Positions 7,708-14,794 of a stretch of 44,365 bases of DNA are shown here, one piece after another. The notes beneath the pieces were generated by a model. That model searched no databases and was not told the origin of the DNA. It saw only the letters and a program-made list of their open reading frames with translations. Source of the stretch: Polyangia bacterium (GTDB lineage Bacteria > Myxococcota_A > Polyangia > Polyangiales > Sandaracinaceae). Where the stretch lies: assembly GCA_030426845.1 (NCBI GenBank), contig JAUHXR010000032.1:1-44365 (forward strand), read 5' to 3'. Each line of letters starts with the position of its first letter. Positions within the stretch are counted from its first letter, which is position 1. Position numbers and translations under genes: made by a program.

Positions 7708-9141
7708 TCAACGCGGCGGGCGCCGGGCCGCGAGCAGCTTGAGGATCCCGCGCGCGTCGACCATCGCCTCGACGGTCCAGCCCGGCCCGAGCTCGGCCAC
7801 GTCGAAGCTCCGCGGCAGCTTGAGCCGCACCTCGCCGCGGTGGCCCTCGAGCAGCCCCGGCACGTCCATCGGCAGGTCGGCGAACCCGACCCGGTCACGG
7901 TCGTAGCCGGGCCCGCCCCACGGCGGGTCCACCGCGAGGAGCGCGTCGGGGTGCCGCGGCGCGACGTCCCGGGCGTCCCCGGCCACGAAGGTCACGCGCT
8001 CCGCCACACCATAGATCCGCGCGTTGTGGGCCGCCATCGCGAGCCGCTCGGGGTCGCGGTCGACCGCGATCACCTCGGTCACGCCCGGCTGACGCGCGAA
8101 CGCGATCGTGAGCCCACCGACCCCCGCCGTCGCGTCGACCACCCGCCCGCGGGCGCCGGCAGCGAAGCGGAGCGCGAGAGCCTCCGGCGTGACACTGAAG
8201 AGCCCCTCCTCGTCCACGCGCACGCCCTCGGCCCATCGCGAGAACAGGCGCGCCTGCCGGGCAGCGCGCGGCTCGCGCGGCGGGGCGCCACGGCCCTTGC
8301 GGATCGACGGCTCGACCCGCACGCGGACGCGCGCGCCGCCGACCGCGAGGCCGTCCAGGTTGCGGAGCAGCCACCGCGCCCGCGCGGCCGAGACGGTGGC
8401 GCCCGGCGGCTCCCACTGATCGGGCCGCACGAAGCTCGGCGCCTCGATCGTGACCCGCACCGTCTCGGGGTCGGGACCGTCGAGCTGCGCGCCCAGCCAG
8501 TCAGCGAGCCCGGGCTCGTCGTCGCGGAGCAGGATCGCCCCGATCGCGAGCCCCAGGAGGCCGTCCGGAGGGGGCGCCTCGCCCGCGTCGAGGTGGGCCG
8601 CGGCCGCGTCGAGGATCGGCCAGCCGTCCGCCGCCGCCCGGTCCGCCCGCAGCGCGACGGGGCCCTCGGGGCCGCGAGCCCACCAGCCCGCCCGCACCCC
8701 GCCGAAGGTCGCCCCCGTCGCGCGCTCGCCATCGACGACCGCGTCGAGCCACCGATCGACCCGGCGCGCGGACAGGCCGAGGCCGCGGAGGGCCCGGCCC
8801 GGCCTCCGCCCGGACAGCGCGGCGAGGAGCGCGCGGCGCGTGTCCCGGAACGGCGCCCGGGAGGCGGGCAGGGCGGCGGCGGGCAGGTCGGCGGCGGGCG
8901 CGATGTCGTCGTCGAGGCGCGCCTCGAGGACCAACGTCGCTTCGTCCCGATCGAGGAGGCGAGGCAGGCGCGGGTCGCCCTCGAGCGCTCGGCGGCCCGC
9001 GAGCTCGCGGGCGAGGCGCGCCTCCGAGAGGGTGAGCGCGACCGCCGTAGCCGAGGCGTGCACCGCCCGGAGGCCCTCGCCGCCGCCCGCGCGCCGCACG
9101 GCGGAGAAGGGGCCGAAGGCGGCGAAGCGGGCCTCGTCCAT
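7708..9141 (-). CDS. SAM-dependent methyltransferase, TGS1/RNA-cap-guanine-N2-like catalytic domain with unknown N-terminal half
   Basis: A 477-aa protein from the ATG at 9141, which follows a G6 run that may serve as ribosome binding site. The C-terminal part (about 330-470) is a Rossmann methyltransferase: GRVVDATAGVGGLTIAFARQ is motif I, VIAVDRDPERL is motif II, and AVDPPWGGPGYD is the catalytic motif IV. The DPPWGG form is that of trimethylguanosine synthase-like (Methyltransf_15) enzymes, which methylate the exocyclic N2 of guanine. The first 300 residues are Ala/Arg-rich without a recognisable domain and might bind RNA or protein. Substrate unknown. It stands alone between the SUKH gene and the divergent exchanger gene. 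Confidence 0.8.
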   Translation of the reverse strand: MDEARFAAFGPFSAVRRAGGGEGLRAVHASATAVALTLSEARLARELAGRRALEGDPRLPRLLDRDEATLVLEARLDDDIAPAADLPAAALPASRAPFRDTRRALLAALSGRRPGRALRGLGLSARRVDRWLDAVVDGERATGATFGGVRAGWWARGPEGPVALRADRAAADGWPILDAAAAHLDAGEAPPPDGLLGLAIGAILLRDDEPGLADWLGAQLDGPDPETVRVTIEAPSFVRPDQWEPPGATVSAARARWLLRNLDGLAVGGARVRVRVEPSIRKGRGAPPREPRAARQARLFSRWAEGVRVDEEGLFSVTPEALALRFAAGARGRVVDATAGVGGLTIAFARQPGVTEVIAVDRDPERLAMAAHNARIYGVAERVTFVAGDARDVAPRHPDALLAVDPPWGGPGYDRDRVGFADLPMDVPGLLEGHRGEVRLKLPRSFDVAELGPGWTVEAMVDARGILKLLAARRPPR

Positions 9142-9205
9142 CCCCCCGGGATGCCACGCCGAGCGCGCGGTTGCCCGCTTTCCGTGCGAACGGGCCGGAC
9201 CGGCT

Positions 9206-9211
9206 TATAGT
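9206..9211 (+). promoter_or_regulatory. -10 element (TATAGT) of the Na+/Ca2+ exchanger gene
   Basis: TATAGT stands out in this GC-rich DNA. It predicts transcription start near 9218, at or just before the GTG at 9222 and the reading frame of the exchanger. No matching -35 at normal distance. Confidence 0.5.
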
Positions 9212-9229
9212 GGCGCCGGCGGTGACCCC

Positions 9230-10186
9230 CTGAGCTGGCTTCTCCCCATCGCGGCCGTGATCGTCGGCTTCGTCGTGCTCGTCTGGGCCGCGGACCGATT
9301 CGTCCTCGGCGCCGCCGGCGCGGCGCGCAACTTCGGGGTGAGCCCGCTGGTGATCGGCCTGACGATCGTCGGCTTCGGGACCTCCGCGCCCGAGTTCCTC
9401 GTCTCGGCCATCGCGGCCGCGACGGGCAGCGAGTCGCTCTGCGTGGGCAACGCGATCGGCTCCAACATCACCAACGTGACCCTGGTCCTCGGCATGTCGG
9501 CGCTCGTCGCGCCGATGGCGGTGGTCGGATCGGTGCTCCGGCGTGAGCTCCCGATCCTCATCCTCTGCATGCTCCTCGCGACCGGCCTGATGCTCGACGG
9601 CCACCTCGGCTTCGTCGACGGCTGGATCCTCGCCGGGGCGCTCGTCGTGATGATGGGCTGGATCGTCTGGCTCGGCATGAGGTCGGAGAGCCCCGACGAG
9701 CCGAGCGACGAGATCCCCGACGACATGTCCAACCTGATGGCCGTCGTGTGGATCGTGCTGGGCCTCGGCCTACTCCTCGGCAGCTCGCGCATGCTCGTCT
9801 GGGGCGCGTCCGAGCTGGCCCGCATGATGGGGGTCGGCGAGCTGGTGATCGGCCTGTCAGTGGTCGCGATCGGGACGAGCCTCCCGGAGCTGGCCGCGTC
9901 GGTGATGGCCGCGCGCCGCGGCGAGCACGAGCTCGCGGTGGGCAACGTCATCGGCTCCAACATGTTCAACACCCTCGGGGTGCTCGCGCTCCCCGGCATC
10001 ATCTCGCCGCACGAGATCGACCCGATGGTGCTGCGCCGCGACCTGCCGATGATGTTCCTGGTGACGCTGGTGTTCTTCCTGATGACGAAGTTCTTCCAGC
10101 GGCCGAGCCACGTCTCGCGCCTCGAGGGAGGCATCCTCCTGTTCGGGTTCGTCGCCTACATGGCGAGCGTCTACGTGATGCAGTGA
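9230..10186 (+). CDS. Calcium/sodium antiporter (CaCA family, YrbG-like)
   Basis: An inner-membrane exchanger with ten or so hydrophobic helices in two inverted halves. Each half carries the ion-binding alpha repeat: GFGTSAPE (Glu55) with GNAIGSN, and AIGTSLPE (Glu220) with GNVIGSN. Length (318 aa) fits E. coli YrbG (325 aa). The start is odd: there is no ATG, GTG or TTG in frame near the first helix. The CTG at 9230 (giving MSWLLPIAAVIVG) matches the family N-terminus best, and the GTG at 9257 would cut into helix 1. A GTG at 9222 is in another frame and stops after three codons; one extra C in the C5 run at 9226-9230 would put it in frame. The stop overlaps the next gene (GTGA). Confidence 0.9.
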   Translation: MSWLLPIAAVIVGFVVLVWAADRFVLGAAGAARNFGVSPLVIGLTIVGFGTSAPEFLVSAIAAATGSESLCVGNAIGSNITNVTLVLGMSALVAPMAVVGSVLRRELPILILCMLLATGLMLDGHLGFVDGWILAGALVVMMGWIVWLGMRSESPDEPSDEIPDDMSNLMAVVWIVLGLGLLLGSSRMLVWGASELARMMGVGELVIGLSVVAIGTSLPELAASVMAARRGEHELAVGNVIGSNMFNTLGVLALPGIISPHEIDPMVLRRDLPMMFLVTLVFFLMTKFFQRPSHVSRLEGGILLFGFVAYMASVYVMQ

Positions 10187-10374
10187 CCGACCCGGACCCG
10201 GCGCGCGTCGCGGCCGCCCTCGCCGCGGAGGGCGTCTCGGCCGACTACGCCCCGGACGTGGTCGCGATGAGCCGCGAGCCCCGGGAGCGCTGGCGCCCGT
10301 GCTGCGGGATGCTGTGCGATCCCTGCGTCATGACCCTGGCGCGGGTGGTCGACCGCCTCCGGCGCGAGGGCTGA
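10183..10374 (+). CDS. Small Cys-motif protein, Oxidored-like (63 aa)
   Basis: The GTG at 10183 overlaps the exchanger stop (GTGA), so the two are translationally coupled. The protein is MTDPDPARVAAALAAEG...RWRPCCGMLCDPCVMTLARVVDRLRREG. The CCxxxCxxCV core followed by a short helix resembles the small Oxidored-like domain (CCGSGCxxCVWDxY), thought to bind a metal or act in redox chemistry. The four cysteines could hold zinc or an Fe-S centre; this is inference. The first half is a short helix rich in Ala and Asp. Codon use matches the neighbours. Confidence 0.7.
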   Translation: MTDPDPARVAAALAAEGVSADYAPDVVAMSREPRERWRPCCGMLCDPCVMTLARVVDRLRREG

Positions 10375-10417
10375 CGCCGCTGACCGGCGACGGATCGTCC
10401 CGGCGGCCGGAGTCTGC

Positions 10418-10423
10418 TACCTT
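10418..10423 (+). promoter_or_regulatory. Extended -10 (TGCTACCTT) before the secreted protein at 10431
   Basis: TACCTT preceded by TGC lies 7 nt before the ATG at 10431. This spacing predicts a leaderless transcript. Confidence 0.45.
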
Positions 10424-10430
10424 GGGCGCG

Positions 10431-11015
10431 ATGCGACGATGGCTCGCGGTGGCGCTCCTCCTGCTCGGCTACGCGGCCCCCGCGAGCGCGCAAGACGGCG
10501 TGCTCGTGGTGGTGGTCGATCCCGGTGAGACCCAGGTCAACCAGGCCGCGCTCATCCGGGCGATCGGTCGCTCCGTCGAGCGCACCGCGATCCGCATGAC
10601 GGACGAGCGCGCGCCGTCGGCGACGGGGCGGCTGACGATCGCCTTCTCCCGGCCCAACCGCTGGGTGCTGCGCTACGAGTCGCGCGGCCAGGTCGCGTGG
10701 ATCAGCGATCGCGTGAGCCGACCGCACGAGCTCCGGAGCCGCCTCGCCGCGCTGAGCCGGCAGGTCGTGGAGCGGGTCGACGGACCGGCGCAGCCCCGCG
10801 GGCGCGGGAGCTGGGACGACGTGATCATCGCGCTGCGCGACGAGATCGTCGATCCCTTCGCCGAGGACCCGCCCATGCCGGATCGGCAGCCGGTGTCGGT
10901 GCTCTGGAGCGAGGTCGTCGACCCCTTCGCGGACGGGCCCGGCCGCGCGGCGCGCGAGGTGTGGACCGAGGTGCTCGACCCCTGGTCGAGCGAGGTGCGT
11001 CGGGCCCGCCGCTGA
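10431..11015 (+). CDS. Secreted hypothetical protein with triple DPF/DPW motif
   Basis: A 194-aa protein with a clear signal peptide (MRRWLAVALLLLGYAAPASAQ, cleaved near residue 21). The mature domain begins DGVLVVVVDPGETQ and has alternating beta-like stretches (about 22-110). The C-terminal third carries three short repeats of the form (L/W)-x-E-(I/V)-(V/L)-D-P-(F/W): RDEIVDPFAED, WSEVVDPFADG and WTEVLDPWSSE. Similar acidic DPF/DPW repeats can dock a partner protein; no partner is known here. No Shine-Dalgarno; a -10 hexamer lies 7 nt upstream. The next gene starts 1 bp after the stop, so they form an operon. Family unknown. Confidence 0.8.
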   Translation: MRRWLAVALLLLGYAAPASAQDGVLVVVVDPGETQVNQAALIRAIGRSVERTAIRMTDERAPSATGRLTIAFSRPNRWVLRYESRGQVAWISDRVSRPHELRSRLAALSRQVVERVDGPAQPRGRGSWDDVIIALRDEIVDPFAEDPPMPDRQPVSVLWSEVVDPFADGPGRAAREVWTEVLDPWSSEVRRARR

Positions 11016-11016
11016 C

Positions 11017-12222
11017 ATGAGCGAGCCGCCGCTCGAGCTATCGCTGCGCTCGGCCGAGCTCGTCCGGAGCCGACACCTCGAGGGGCTCGACTGGCTCGCC
11101 CCGGTCGCCCTCTTGCCGTTCACCCTGACGCCGTTCCTCGGCTGGCTGCTGTCGTCGCACGACCGGTTCCTCCTCGGGCTCTTCGCGATGGAGGGCCTGA
11201 CCCTCCTCGCGCCGTTCCTGCTGCTCCTCGGCGGGGTGCTCGCGTGGGTGATCGCGGGGCGCCGCCGGGGCACGGTCCGCGTCGACCAGGAGGGCCTCGT
11301 GCTCTCGCCCGGGGGCGCCGCGGTGCGCGTCCCGGCCGAGGACATCGCCCTCGCGTGGGCCACCGACGCGACGCGCGTCGAGGCGTTCACCCGGCAGGGC
11401 GATCACCTCCTGCTCCACCTCGCGACCTACGACGCGGAGCGACTCGTCGCCGCGATCCGCGCGCGCCAGTCGCGCGACCACGCCTACACCGTCCCCGGCG
11501 AGCACCGCATCGTCCGCTTCTTCCGCAAGAGCGTCGCGTGGATCTTCGGCGCGGGCGTCGGCACCGGCGCCGGCTTCATCGCCCCCGCCGCGCTGCCCCT
11601 CGTCGGCGTCTTCGCCGGCCTCGCGTGGCTCGCGGCCAAGGGCTCGCCGTCGGTGCGCTTCGGGGCGGACGGCGTCGAGGTGAGGGGCCGCTTTCGGCGC
11701 CGCTACGTCCCGTTCCGCGACATCGCCTCGGTCGAGATGCGCTCGTTCCTCGTCGGCTTCGACCAGGTCGTGGTCCGGCTCGAGGACGGCTCGCGCGTCC
11801 GCGTAGCGAGCTGGCTGACCGGCCACCGGGCGCGCCTCCTCGTCGCGCTCCTCGAGGAGGGAAGGCACATGGTCGGCGTCGGCGAGGCCGCCGGGGCCCA
11901 CGTCCCGAGCCTCGAGCGGGGCGCGGAGGACGAGGAGGCCTGGCGCGCGCGGGTCGCGAAGGCGGCGTCCGGCGGCGACTACCGCGGCGCCGCGCTCGAC
12001 CCCGAGCGCCTCTTGGCGCTGGTGCGGAATCCCGCCGCCCGAGCCGAGCAGCGGGTCGCGGCCGCCCTCGCGCTGCGGCGCGTCGACGGCGGCCCTGCGC
12101 GCATCCGCGTCGCGGCCGAGGTGAGCACCGACCCGGAGGTGCGCGACGCGCTCGAGGCGCTCGCCGAGGAGGAGCTGGACGAGCCGCGGGTGCGACGCGC
12201 GATCGCGGGGCTGGGCCGATGA
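11017..12222 (+). CDS. Membrane protein with PH-like and HEAT-like segments (401 aa), function unknown
   Basis: The ATG at 11017 is 1 bp from the previous stop. Hydrophobic helices lie at about 24-45 and 50-80 (LAPFLLLLGGVLAWVIAG), and again near 176-210. Between and after them are beta-rich segments such as TVRVDQEGLVLSPGGAAVRVPAEDI and VRFGADGVEVRGRFRRRYVPFRDI, which look like bacterial PH domains of the YdbS/DUF304 type. The last 100 residues (PERLLALVRNPAARAEQRVAAALALRR and on) look like short HEAT-type helical pairs. Probably an inner-membrane protein with cytoplasmic domains. The following gene overlaps by 4 bp, suggesting a three-gene operon with envelope roles. Confidence 0.8.
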   Translation: MSEPPLELSLRSAELVRSRHLEGLDWLAPVALLPFTLTPFLGWLLSSHDRFLLGLFAMEGLTLLAPFLLLLGGVLAWVIAGRRRGTVRVDQEGLVLSPGGAAVRVPAEDIALAWATDATRVEAFTRQGDHLLLHLATYDAERLVAAIRARQSRDHAYTVPGEHRIVRFFRKSVAWIFGAGVGTGAGFIAPAALPLVGVFAGLAWLAAKGSPSVRFGADGVEVRGRFRRRYVPFRDIASVEMRSFLVGFDQVVVRLEDGSRVRVASWLTGHRARLLVALLEEGRHMVGVGEAAGAHVPSLERGAEDEEAWRARVAKAASGGDYRGAALDPERLLALVRNPAARAEQRVAAALALRRVDGGPARIRVAAEVSTDPEVRDALEALAEEELDEPRVRRAIAGLGR

Positions 12223-13655
12223 CCCCGGGCTTCTCGAGCGCTTGGTCGCCGCGCCAAGCGCTCAGAAGGCTCGGACCGTCCCCTCTGGTGCTGGCGGCTT
12301 GCCTGGTCGCGCTCGTCCCGGCGGCGGCCCACGCGCACGGCCGCCCGCCGTCGGTGGGCGCGGTGACCTTCGTGCCGGACGCTCCGGGCCGCGTGGTGGC
12401 GCGGGCGACCTTCGGGCTGGCGACCAGCGACGACGACGGAGCGAGCTGGCGCTGGATCTGCGCGGCCGCGTTCGGCGTGGACGCGACCATCGAGGACCCG
12501 GACGTGCTCGCCCTGCCGAGCGGCGGGGTGCTCCTGGGCACCTTCGGCGGGCTCTTCCGCAGCCGGGTCGATCGCTGCGAGTGGTCGCAGCCGGCGCTCC
12601 GGCAGGTCTACGTCATCGACCTCGACGCCCGCCTCGACGCGCCCGAGACGGTCTACGCGATCGCGACGAGCGGCAGCGCCCCCGACCAGCTCCACGTGAG
12701 CTTCGACGGCGGCGAGACCTTCACCCCCCTCGGCCAGCCCGAGCCCGAGGTCCTCCTCGAGCGGGTGCGCGTCGCGCCGAGCGACCCGACGCGCGTCTAC
12801 CTCAGCGGCGCCCGCCCGAACGGGGCGATGCGGACGCGCGCCGGCTTCTTCTTCCGGTCCGAGGACGGGGGCGAGACGCGGACCGCGGTCGAGGTCCCGC
12901 TCGAGGACACCGAGCGCAACGTGCACCTGCTCGCGGTCGACCCGAGCGATCCCGCGCGCGTCCTCGTCCGCGTGACGCGACCGCCGATCGATCCGCGCCC
13001 CGAACGCGTGCTCCTGACCGAAGACGGCGGCCGCACCTTCACGGAGGTCCTCACCGCCCACGTCATCAGCGGCGCGGTCTTCTCCGCCGACGGCGCGCGG
13101 GCCTGGGTCACCGCGACGCGCGGCGACAACGCGGACGACGGGCCGCCGATCGGCCTGTTCCGGAGCGAGGACGCGGGCCGCACCTTCACCCAGCGACAGG
13201 ACCGCGACCTCACCTGCGTGGCGCGCAACGGCGACGAGCTCTGGGTGTGCCTCGAGGAGTCGTCCGAGGGCTTCTCGCTCGGACGCAGCCGCGACGGCGG
13301 CGACACCTTGGAGCCGGCGATGCGCTTCGCGCAGCTCGGCGCGCTCCCGGCCTGCGATCCGTGCAGCCGCGTGGGGATCGTCTGCCCGGGGTGGTTCCCC
13401 GACCTCGCGTTCGACCTGCGCCTCGACGCCGGCACGGCCGCGCTCCCCGACGGGAGCGTCACCGGCGCGCCCCGTGATGCGGCCGCCCCCGCGAGCTGCG
13501 GCGACGGGTCGGTGATCCTGGACGCGGGCCCCGGCGGAGGCGTCTCCGGCGGCTGCGGCTGCCGGGTCGGCCGCGACGTCGGCCCCTCGCGGTCCGTGGC
13601 GGGCGGCCTCTTCGCGCTCGCGCTCCTCCTCGGCCTGCGCCGGCGCTCGCATTGA
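12219..13655 (+). CDS. Secreted Asp-box (BNR/sialidase-repeat) beta-propeller with MYXO-CTERM-type anchor
   Basis: The ATG at 12219 overlaps the previous stop (ATGA). A signal peptide ends near AAAHAHG (about residue 42). Four Asp boxes (S/T-x-D-x-G-x-T) occur at about residues 161 (SFDGGETF), 214 (SEDGGET), 267 (TEDGGRTF) and 316 (SEDAGRTF), as in multi-bladed propellers of the sortilin/VPS10 and BNR type. The C-terminus has a Gly/Cys stretch (GGCGCRVG), one hydrophobic helix and RRR, which is the MYXO-CTERM sorting-signal plan: such proteins are cleaved and attached to the myxobacterial cell surface. This supports the taxonomic placement. Ligand or substrate unknown. Confidence 0.87.
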   Translation: MTPGFSSAWSPRQALRRLGPSPLVLAACLVALVPAAAHAHGRPPSVGAVTFVPDAPGRVVARATFGLATSDDDGASWRWICAAAFGVDATIEDPDVLALPSGGVLLGTFGGLFRSRVDRCEWSQPALRQVYVIDLDARLDAPETVYAIATSGSAPDQLHVSFDGGETFTPLGQPEPEVLLERVRVAPSDPTRVYLSGARPNGAMRTRAGFFFRSEDGGETRTAVEVPLEDTERNVHLLAVDPSDPARVLVRVTRPPIDPRPERVLLTEDGGRTFTEVLTAHVISGAVFSADGARAWVTATRGDNADDGPPIGLFRSEDAGRTFTQRQDRDLTCVARNGDELWVCLEESSEGFSLGRSRDGGDTLEPAMRFAQLGALPACDPCSRVGIVCPGWFPDLAFDLRLDAGTAALPDGSVTGAPRDAAAPASCGDGSVILDAGPGGGVSGGCGCRVGRDVGPSRSVAGGLFALALLLGLRRRSH

Positions 13656-13675
13656 CGCCGCCGCTCGCGCCTCCG

Positions 13676-13681
13676 TACATT
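13676..13681 (+). promoter_or_regulatory. -10 element (TACATT) of the TPR-PEGA gene
   Basis: TACATT lies 11 nt before the ATG at 13693, in the 37-bp gap after the Asp-box gene. It gives a leader of only a few bases. Confidence 0.4.
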
Positions 13682-13692
13682 GGGCGCGACCG

Positions 13693-14793
13693 ATGAAGAG
13701 CCTCCTACTCGCCTCCCTCACGGCTGGGCTCGCGCTCGGCCTCGTCACCCGCGCCGCGGCCCAGGACGACGACGCCCGCGCCCAGGCCCGGCAGCACTTC
13801 ACCACCGGCGTGGCGCGCTTCGAGGCGCACGACTACCAGGGCGCGCTCGAGCAGTTCCAGGAGGCCTACCGCCTGGCGCCGCATCCGTCGGTGCGGGTGA
13901 ACATGGCCAACTGCTACGAGCAGCTCGATCGCCCGCTCGAGGCGCTGCACCACTACGAGGGCTTCCTCGCCGAGTCGGAGAACCCGACCCCGCAGCAGCG
14001 GCGCGAGGTCCAGGCGGCGATCCGGCGGCTCCAGGGCCAGCTCGGCGCGCTCCGGCTGGTGGTCGCGCCCGACGGGGCGACGGTGACGATCGACGACGCC
14101 GAGACACGACGCGCGCCGATTCTCACGCCGATCATGCTCGAGCGCGGCACCCACACCCTCGTGGTCAGCGCGGACGGGTTCGTCACGGCCCGTCAGCAGG
14201 TGCAGATCGCCGGCGGCGACACCCAGCGCGTGTCGATCCGCCTCGAGCGCGGCGAGGACACCGAGCCGGCGGTCGCGAGCGCCGAGCCGGAGCCGACCGA
14301 GCCGCTGGCCACCGCCGAGCCCGACCCGATCCCGGAGGACGAGCCCGCGGCCTACGGCGCCGAGGGCGAAGGCATGCCCGCCGAGGGCGGCCCTGGCTGG
14401 AGCTTCACGCTGAGCGCGCCGGTCGTCATCTCGGGCATCGCCACGATCGTCTTCGCTGCGGCCGCGATCACCACCGGCGTCCTCGCGCTCGACTTCAACG
14501 ATCAGTACGAGGCCGCGGTCGTCCGCGTGAACAGCGCCCCGAACGAGGCCGAGCGCGCGATCGCGCGCGAGGAGGGCCTGAGCGCGGCCGACAACGCCAA
14601 CACGCTCTCGATCCTCACGGACGTCTTCCTCATCACCACCATCGCGGCGGCGGGGGCGACGATCTTCTTCGTCATCGTCGACGGCATGCCGGGCGACGAC
14701 GACGACGCGTCGGCGCGCCGCGGACCGGACCTCCGCCTCGGCGGCGGGGTGACCCCCGAGGGCGGCGGGGTGTCCCTGACCGGGCGGTTCTGA
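13693..14793 (+). CDS. Periplasmic TPR plus PEGA domain protein
   Basis: A 366-aa protein with signal peptide MKSLLLASLTAGLALGLVTRAAAQ. Residues 28-115 form tetratricopeptide repeats (ARQHFTTGVARFEAHDYQGALEQF, then VNMANCYEQLDRPLEALHHY). Residues 118-190 are a PEGA domain (LRLVVAPDGATVTIDD ... GTHTLVVSADGF), a small surface-binding beta fold common in myxobacterial secreted proteins. An acidic Pro/Glu linker follows, then two transmembrane helices (about 237-258 and 310-330) and a short Gly-rich tail. It is probably an envelope scaffold. It has its own -10 and is followed 1 bp later by the lipoprotein gene. Confidence 0.87.
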   Translation: MKSLLLASLTAGLALGLVTRAAAQDDDARAQARQHFTTGVARFEAHDYQGALEQFQEAYRLAPHPSVRVNMANCYEQLDRPLEALHHYEGFLAESENPTPQQRREVQAAIRRLQGQLGALRLVVAPDGATVTIDDAETRRAPILTPIMLERGTHTLVVSADGFVTARQQVQIAGGDTQRVSIRLERGEDTEPAVASAEPEPTEPLATAEPDPIPEDEPAAYGAEGEGMPAEGGPGWSFTLSAPVVISGIATIVFAAAAITTGVLALDFNDQYEAAVVRVNSAPNEAERAIAREEGLSAADNANTLSILTDVFLITTIAAAGATIFFVIVDGMPGDDDDASARRGPDLRLGGGVTPEGGGVSLTGRF

Positions 14794-14794
14794 G

